This document shows, one piece after another, positions 5,875 to 9,507 of a stretch of 9,507 bases of DNA. Made by a program: the position numbers and the translations under genes. The stretch's first letter is position 1; each line of letters opens with the position of its first letter. This DNA comes from Candidatus Omnitrophota bacterium (GTDB lineage Bacteria > Omnitrophota > Gorgyraeia > Gygaellales > Profunditerraquicolaceae): the NCBI GenBank assembly GCA_016867175.1, contig VGKF01000018.1, forward strand, positions 1 to 9,507, read 5' to 3'. Below the pieces are notes generated by a model. It was not told the origin of the DNA. It was given only the letters and a program-made list of their open reading frames with translations, and made no database searches.

Positions 5875-7131
5875 TGCCATTAAATATTTACCCGGATCGG
5901 TTATTCTTCCCTCAATTGCCGAGGCAGCTACTGTCGCCGGAGAAGCCAGGTAAATAAAGGCGTTGGGGTTTCCCATGCGGCCCTTAAAATTCCTATTGGC
6001 AGAAGAGATAACTATTTCTCCGTCTGCCGGTATTCCGTTATGCGTGCCTACGCAAGGCCCGCATCCCGGGGCAACCACGACTCCCCCAGATTTTACAAAT
6101 ACATCTATAATCCCAGCCTCCATTGCCCTTAAGAATACGGAGCGCGAGGCAGGCGCAACAATCAACCTTACCCCCGGGGCAACCGACCTAGATTTCAATA
6201 CCTGGGCTGCGGTCTTTAAATCCGTAAGCCTTCCGTTGGTGCAGGTACCTAAAAATGCCTGATTTATTTTTATATCCCTTAGCTTGGATGCGGGTACGAC
6301 ATTATCCACGCTATGCGGCCTGGCAACTAAGGCCTTTAATTTAGAAACATCGTATTCCAGTACGCGCTCATATTGCGCATCGCAGTCAGCCGTCACCGGC
6401 TTTAACTTCTTACCCTTGGGGATTTTTTTTGATAGCCAAGAAATGGTAGTTTTATCAATCGGCATAAAACCTGCCTTTGCCCCCATCTCTACCAACATAT
6501 TACAGATGGTAAAGCGGCCGTCCATATCCAGGCTATCGATCGCCGGTCCATAAAATTCAACAGCTTTATAGGTAGCCCCCGCTGCTCCCAGGTCAGCAAT
6601 AATATGCAGGATGATGTCCTTGGCAAATACGCACCTGGGGAGCTTGCCTTTAACTATTATTTTGTAGGTTCTCGGAACCTTAAACCAATTTTTTCCGTTA
6701 GCCAGGGTCAAGCTTAGATCAGTAGAGCCTACCCCGGTTGAAAATACCCCTATTGCCCCGTAAGTACAGGTATGTGAATCTGCGCCCAAGACCAGGTCTC
6801 CGGGTAGTATTGCCCCTGATTCAGGTATAACCTGATGGCAAACCCCGCAACCGATATCATAGAGCTGCGTGCGATAATCTAAGGCAAAGGTGCGCATCTT
6901 CTTATGCACCCTTGATACGCCTTCGCTGGGAGAAGGCGCGCTATGGTCAATAACCATGCAAAACTTAGTCTTTAGCTTATCTGCTCCCAGCTCTTTTATC
7001 CTATCAATGATAATGGAAGAGGTGCCGTCTTGGCCAAAGGCAAAGTCAACCTCGCAGAGAGCAAAATCATCCGCACTTAAATCCTTTTGCGCATGCCTGC
7101 TTAATATCTTTTCCGCGATGGTTTTGCCCAT
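5872..7131 (-). CDS. leuC: LeuC-family [4Fe-4S] hydro-lyase large subunit, possible aconitase
   Basis: This is the iron-sulfur catalytic subunit of the aconitase superfamily, LeuC/homoaconitase branch. The 419-residue length is typical for the two-subunit archaeal/bacterial type. Three cluster cysteines are visible: C297 in FLGTCTNG, and C357 and C360 in PGCGPC. Other family motifs are DHSAPSPSEG (62-71), GADSHTCTYGAIG (116-128), GVGSTD (133-138) and SSANRNFKGRMGNP (376-389). The active-site pieces are all present, so it should be functional. The family includes 3-isopropylmalate, homocitrate, dimethylmalate and citrate isomerases, which cannot be told apart with confidence by eye. Downstream isocitrate dehydrogenase and the absence of leuA or leuB make an aconitase role attractive (inference). 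Its start overlaps the aminotransferase stop by one base (TAATG). The partner leuD lies about 1.1 kb further on, after pilT. Confidence 0.9.
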   Translation of the reverse strand: MGKTIAEKILSRHAQKDLSADDFALCEVDFAFGQDGTSSIIIDRIKELGADKLKTKFCMVIDHSAPSPSEGVSRVHKKMRTFALDYRTQLYDIGCGVCHQVIPESGAILPGDLVLGADSHTCTYGAIGVFSTGVGSTDLSLTLANGKNWFKVPRTYKIIVKGKLPRCVFAKDIILHIIADLGAAGATYKAVEFYGPAIDSLDMDGRFTICNMLVEMGAKAGFMPIDKTTISWLSKKIPKGKKLKPVTADCDAQYERVLEYDVSKLKALVARPHSVDNVVPASKLRDIKINQAFLGTCTNGRLTDLKTAAQVLKSRSVAPGVRLIVAPASRSVFLRAMEAGIIDVFVKSGGVVVAPGCGPCVGTHNGIPADGEIVISSANRNFKGRMGNPNAFIYLASPATVAASAIEGRITDPGKYLMA

Positions 7132-8306
7132 TAAAGCTTATTCACCCACTCCTCTATCCTATCCATCCCCTTTTTCAATTCCTCGATGCTAGTAGCAAAG
7201 CTTATACGCACATAATCATCCCTGCCGAAGCCATCTCCGGGGATAACAGCCACAGAGGTTTCATCAAGCAGCCTGTTGGCAAAGGACAGGGAATCAAGCT
7301 TAGTATCTTTAATCCTGCAGAATATATAAAAAGCGCCCTGCGGCAGCACAAAACTCATATTTTTAATGCCCTTTAGCCTCTCTACCGTATAATCCCTTCT
7401 CTTCTGGAATGCCTGACACATAGAACTAGAGAAGTCTTCTGAAGAGTTTAGGGCTGCTACTGCTGCCTTCTGGGCTATTGAATTCGGGTTAGATGTTGAG
7501 TGATCCTGCAATTTAGAGATAGCCTCGATTATGTATTCCGCGGCAGCCATATATCCTATGCGCCAGCCGGTCATGGAATAGCTTTTGGATAAACCGTTAA
7601 CGGTAATAGTCAGGTCGTAGATATCCTTGCCCAGGCTTGCCAGGGAGGTATGTTTTAACCCGTCGTAGATGATCTTTTCGTAAATCTCATCGCTGATAAC
7701 AAAGATTTTTTTCTCTACGCAAATCTTGGCTATTTGTTTCAGCTCGCCTTCGTTATAGACGCATCCGGTAGGATTAGAAGGGCTATTTAAGATAAGCGCC
7801 TTGGTTTTCTTAGTAATATGTTTATGCAGGTCATCGGGATTAATCTTAAAATTATTTTCTGGGGCTGTCTTTATAAAACGCGTTACCCCTTCAAAAACCC
7901 TGACCATTTCCGGATAACTCACCCAGTATGGAGAAGGTATTAATACCTCATCTGCCTTATTGAGCAGCGCGGCTAGTGCGTTAAAGATGCTGTGCTTGGC
8001 GCCACAGGAGACTACTACCTGGCCAGGTCCATAAACCAGGGAATTATCTTTCTTAAATTTTTCACAGATAAGGTTTTTTAATTCAGGAATACCGGCGGTA
8101 GGGGTGTATTTTGTGAAGCCTGATTTTATCGCGGTAATTGCCGCTTCTTTGATAAAATCCGGGGTATCCATATCAGGCTCGCCTGCGGCTAAATTAACCA
8201 CATCGCGGCCTTCGCTTTTAAGCTTTTTAGCCTTTGAGGTGATAGTAAGCGTCGAGGAAGGATGTATATTCTTTAGGCGTTCGGCTAAGCGCGTATCAAT
8301 TAACAT
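7131..8306 (-). CDS. aspC: Class I PLP aminotransferase, aspartate-type
   Basis: This cytoplasmic fold-type I aminotransferase most likely interconverts aspartate plus 2-oxoglutarate with oxaloacetate plus glutamate. The 391 residues fit the bacterial I-gamma group. Visible sites are NLAAGEPDMDTP (38-49), the PSPYWVSYPEM stretch (124-134), NSPSNPTG (174-181) with N178, D206 in ISDEIY, the PLP lysine K241 in NGLSKSYSMTGWR, and the substrate carboxylate arginine R367 in YVRISFA. Members of this group can also accept aromatic amino acids, prephenate or alanine, so the exact donor is open. Neighbouring malate and isocitrate dehydrogenases make its two expected oxoacids, supporting the aspartate call. 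It lies 17 bases after rplQ with only a weak AAGA site, and overlaps leuC by one base, so it links the ribosomal genes to the metabolic genes. Confidence 0.9.
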   Translation of the reverse strand: MLIDTRLAERLKNIHPSSTLTITSKAKKLKSEGRDVVNLAAGEPDMDTPDFIKEAAITAIKSGFTKYTPTAGIPELKNLICEKFKKDNSLVYGPGQVVVSCGAKHSIFNALAALLNKADEVLIPSPYWVSYPEMVRVFEGVTRFIKTAPENNFKINPDDLHKHITKKTKALILNSPSNPTGCVYNEGELKQIAKICVEKKIFVISDEIYEKIIYDGLKHTSLASLGKDIYDLTITVNGLSKSYSMTGWRIGYMAAAEYIIEAISKLQDHSTSNPNSIAQKAAVAALNSSEDFSSSMCQAFQKRRDYTVERLKGIKNMSFVLPQGAFYIFCRIKDTKLDSLSFANRLLDETSVAVIPGDGFGRDDYVRISFATSIEELKKGMDRIEEWVNKL

Positions 8307-8323
8307 CGAAGTATCTTAAAAGG

Positions 8324-8920
8324 TTAGAGGGAATCTCTTTCTTTCTTAAATATACTTCTCAAGCCTCCCAGGAATTTTTTAGTCGGCTCTTTTTTCTGAA
8401 TAGGCGGCTTTTCTCTCTCTTTAGTCTTGACTTCTGCTTTTTTCTCCTGTGCGGGTTTCTCTTTTATTGGCTCGGTTGCCTCTTTTGCTGGCTCCGGCCT
8501 CTTATCTACTGCCTCAGGTTGCGCCCCTTTTAGGGCCTTTTTAGGATGCCTACGCTCTTTCTTTTTTATCTCTACCAGCTCTAGGATCGCCATTGACGCG
8601 CTATCTCCGCGCCGAGGCCCTAAATTAAGCACCCGGGTATAACCGCCTTTTCTTTTATCAAAACGCGGTCCAATATCGCTAAAAAGCATGCTTACTAATC
8701 GGTGGTCCTGTAGTATTTTAAAGGAGCGCCTGCGGGCAGCTAAGGTGTTCTCCTTAGCCAAAGAAATCAGCTGATCCACAAGCGGCTTAACAGCCATAGC
8801 CCTTGCTTTAGTAGTGCGGATACTCTGATATATAAACAAGCTCCTGGCAAGGCCTTTTAACGTTGCCTTGCGCCAGGCGCCAAAACGACCCAATTGTAAT
8901 CTCTTTCTCGTATGTCTCAT
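8324..8920 (-). CDS. rplQ: Ribosomal protein bL17 with a long charged C-terminal extension
   Basis: bL17 is a large-subunit ribosomal protein located near the peptide exit tunnel. Residues 1-118 form the standard domain: MRHTRKRLQLGR at the start, ARSLFIYQSIRTTKARA in the first third, and GGYTRVLNLGPRRGDSASMAILELV at its end (residues 92-116). Family members usually stop at about 116-130 residues; this one has 198. The added 80 residues are rich in Lys, Glu and Pro, look disordered, and end in a short amphipathic stretch, KKFLGGLRSIFKK (181-193). The frame is open and the standard domain is intact, so this is an extension rather than a frameshift. It starts one base after the rpoA stop, the conserved alpha-operon order. 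The function of the tail is unknown. Confidence 0.96.
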   Translation of the reverse strand: MRHTRKRLQLGRFGAWRKATLKGLARSLFIYQSIRTTKARAMAVKPLVDQLISLAKENTLAARRRSFKILQDHRLVSMLFSDIGPRFDKRKGGYTRVLNLGPRRGDSASMAILELVEIKKKERRHPKKALKGAQPEAVDKRPEPAKEATEPIKEKPAQEKKAEVKTKEREKPPIQKKEPTKKFLGGLRSIFKKERDSL

Positions 8921-8921
8921 T

Positions 8922-9507
8922 TTAAGTCTTCTTTAGTTTTTTTGTATCTATCTGCATGCCTAGGTTCAAGCCCATCCCAACCAAGAGCTCTTTGATTTCG
9001 GTAAGCGACTTTTTCCCGAAATTCTTAAAGCCCAGCATCTCGTCCTCTGTCTTCTTGACCAGCTCCGCTATGCTCTTAATGTTAGCTTCCCTTAAACAGT
9101 TAGAGCTCCTTACCGATAACTCCAGCTCAGAAATAGGGAGTTTTAATTTTTCGTATAAAACTGCCTCTTCTTTTGTCATTTCTGGCTCTTCTTCTATCTC
9201 GTCGGGCAACTGGCCAAAGTTGACGAATATATCGAGATGCCTCTGCAATATGTTAGAGGCATAAAGCAGCGCATCCTTAGGGTTGATAGCGCCGTTAGTC
9301 CAGATTTCCAACACCAACTTATCGTAATCCGTCCTTTGGCCGACGCGGGTATTCTCAACGGAAAAGTTAACCCTTCTTACCGGGGTAAAGATGGAATCTA
9401 TCGGGATCACGCCGGCTACAGTATCTTCCTTCTTATTTAATTCTGACGGGACATAGCCCCTGCCCCTGGCAACCTCCATCTCTATATTAAACTTGGTATC
9501 CTTGGTC
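8922..9507 (-). CDS. rpoA: RNA polymerase alpha subunit, C-terminal part (5' end outside window)
   Basis: The reading frame enters at the right edge (codons from 9506) and covers 194 residues to the TAA at 8922. It contains the end of the N-terminal assembly domain, with VARGRGYVPSE and IDSIFTPVRRVNF, then an acidic linker (EEEPEMTKEEA). The C-terminal domain follows: ISELELSVRSSNCL holds the arginine and asparagine that contact UP-element DNA in E. coli, and GKKSLTEIKELL is the second helix-hairpin-helix. The subunit nucleates the polymerase core and binds upstream promoter DNA and activators. Nothing is unusual in the visible part. The ATG at 9479 is internal, since matching family sequence continues upstream of it to the edge. 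rplQ follows one base later. Confidence 0.97.
   Translation of the reverse strand, partial: TKDTKFNIEMEVARGRGYVPSELNKKEDTVAGVIPIDSIFTPVRRVNFSVENTRVGQRTDYDKLVLEIWTNGAINPKDALLYASNILQRHLDIFVNFGQLPDEIEEEPEMTKEEAVLYEKLKLPISELELSVRSSNCLREANIKSIAELVKKTEDEMLGFKNFGKKSLTEIKELLVGMGLNLGMQIDTKKLKKT

Noticed and set aside
4233..7131. Straight leucine biosynthesis assignment for the LeuC/LeuD pair.
   Set aside because: Not excluded, but no leuA or leuB is visible and the following dehydrogenase has isocitrate, not isopropylmalate, residues.
3038..8857. The 12-base word GGCAAGGCCTTT occurs in both mdh (3038-3049) and rplQ (8846-8857).
   Set aside because: In both places it encodes Lys-Gly-Leu-Ala in frame, so shared codon use explains it without a repeat element.
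8843..8877. Imperfect inverted repeat early in rplQ (CCTGGCAAGGC against GCCTTGCGCCAGG).
   Set aside because: It contains a 2-base bulge, lies in conserved coding sequence, and no L17 autoregulatory site is known to me there; not strong enough for a feature.
1..9507. Defence, phage, CRISPR or transposon content.
   Set aside because: Every gene belongs to a recognised housekeeping family, and no array, transposase, integrase or long flanking repeat is visible.

Overview
All genes in this window lie on the minus strand and are packed almost end to end, so it reads as one long transcription unit running from base 9507 down to base 1. In transcription order it holds: the 3' part of rpoA, rplQ, an aspartate-type aminotransferase, a LeuC-family hydro-lyase large subunit, pilT, the matching LeuD-family small subunit, isocitrate dehydrogenase, malate dehydrogenase, dihydrolipoamide dehydrogenase (E3), lipB, and the first 54 codons of a lipoyl-domain protein (E2 acyltransferase type) that runs off the left edge. 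Most junctions are short overlaps or gaps of a few bases. Only two are larger: leuC-pilT (5784-5871) and lipB-E2 (163-277).

The organism is a bacterium: rpoA and bL17 are bacterial, rplQ follows rpoA in the usual alpha-operon order, PilT is present, and Shine-Dalgarno sites are clear. Moderate GC, the long Lys/Glu/Pro-rich tail on L17 and the mixture of alpha-operon, pilus and TCA genes remind me of uncultured candidate-phylum bacteria such as Omnitrophota. That is a recollection-based guess, not a demonstrated assignment.

Region 7131-9507 is the tail of the ribosomal alpha operon plus the aminotransferase. Region 2228-7131 holds TCA-type chemistry (hydro-lyase, isocitrate dehydrogenase, malate dehydrogenase) with pilT between the two hydro-lyase subunits. 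Region 1-2225 holds the lipoate-dependent module: E3, the octanoyltransferase that starts lipoylation, and a lipoylated carrier.

Together the genes suggest a small carbon/nitrogen hub. The LeuC/LeuD pair could act as aconitase, feeding isocitrate dehydrogenase to give 2-oxoglutarate. Malate dehydrogenase and the aminotransferase interconvert malate, oxaloacetate and aspartate. E2/E3 plus LipB belong to a 2-oxoacid (most likely pyruvate) dehydrogenase. No citrate synthase, E1, lipA, leuA or leuB is visible here.

No tRNA, rRNA, CRISPR array, insertion sequence or phage gene was seen. The main non-coding structures are paired hairpins in the two larger gaps, each pair including one hairpin that contains the upstream gene's stop codon, and a perfect 16-bp hairpin inside mdh. 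I found no clear evidence of a wholly new system; the oddities are gene arrangement and RNA structure.
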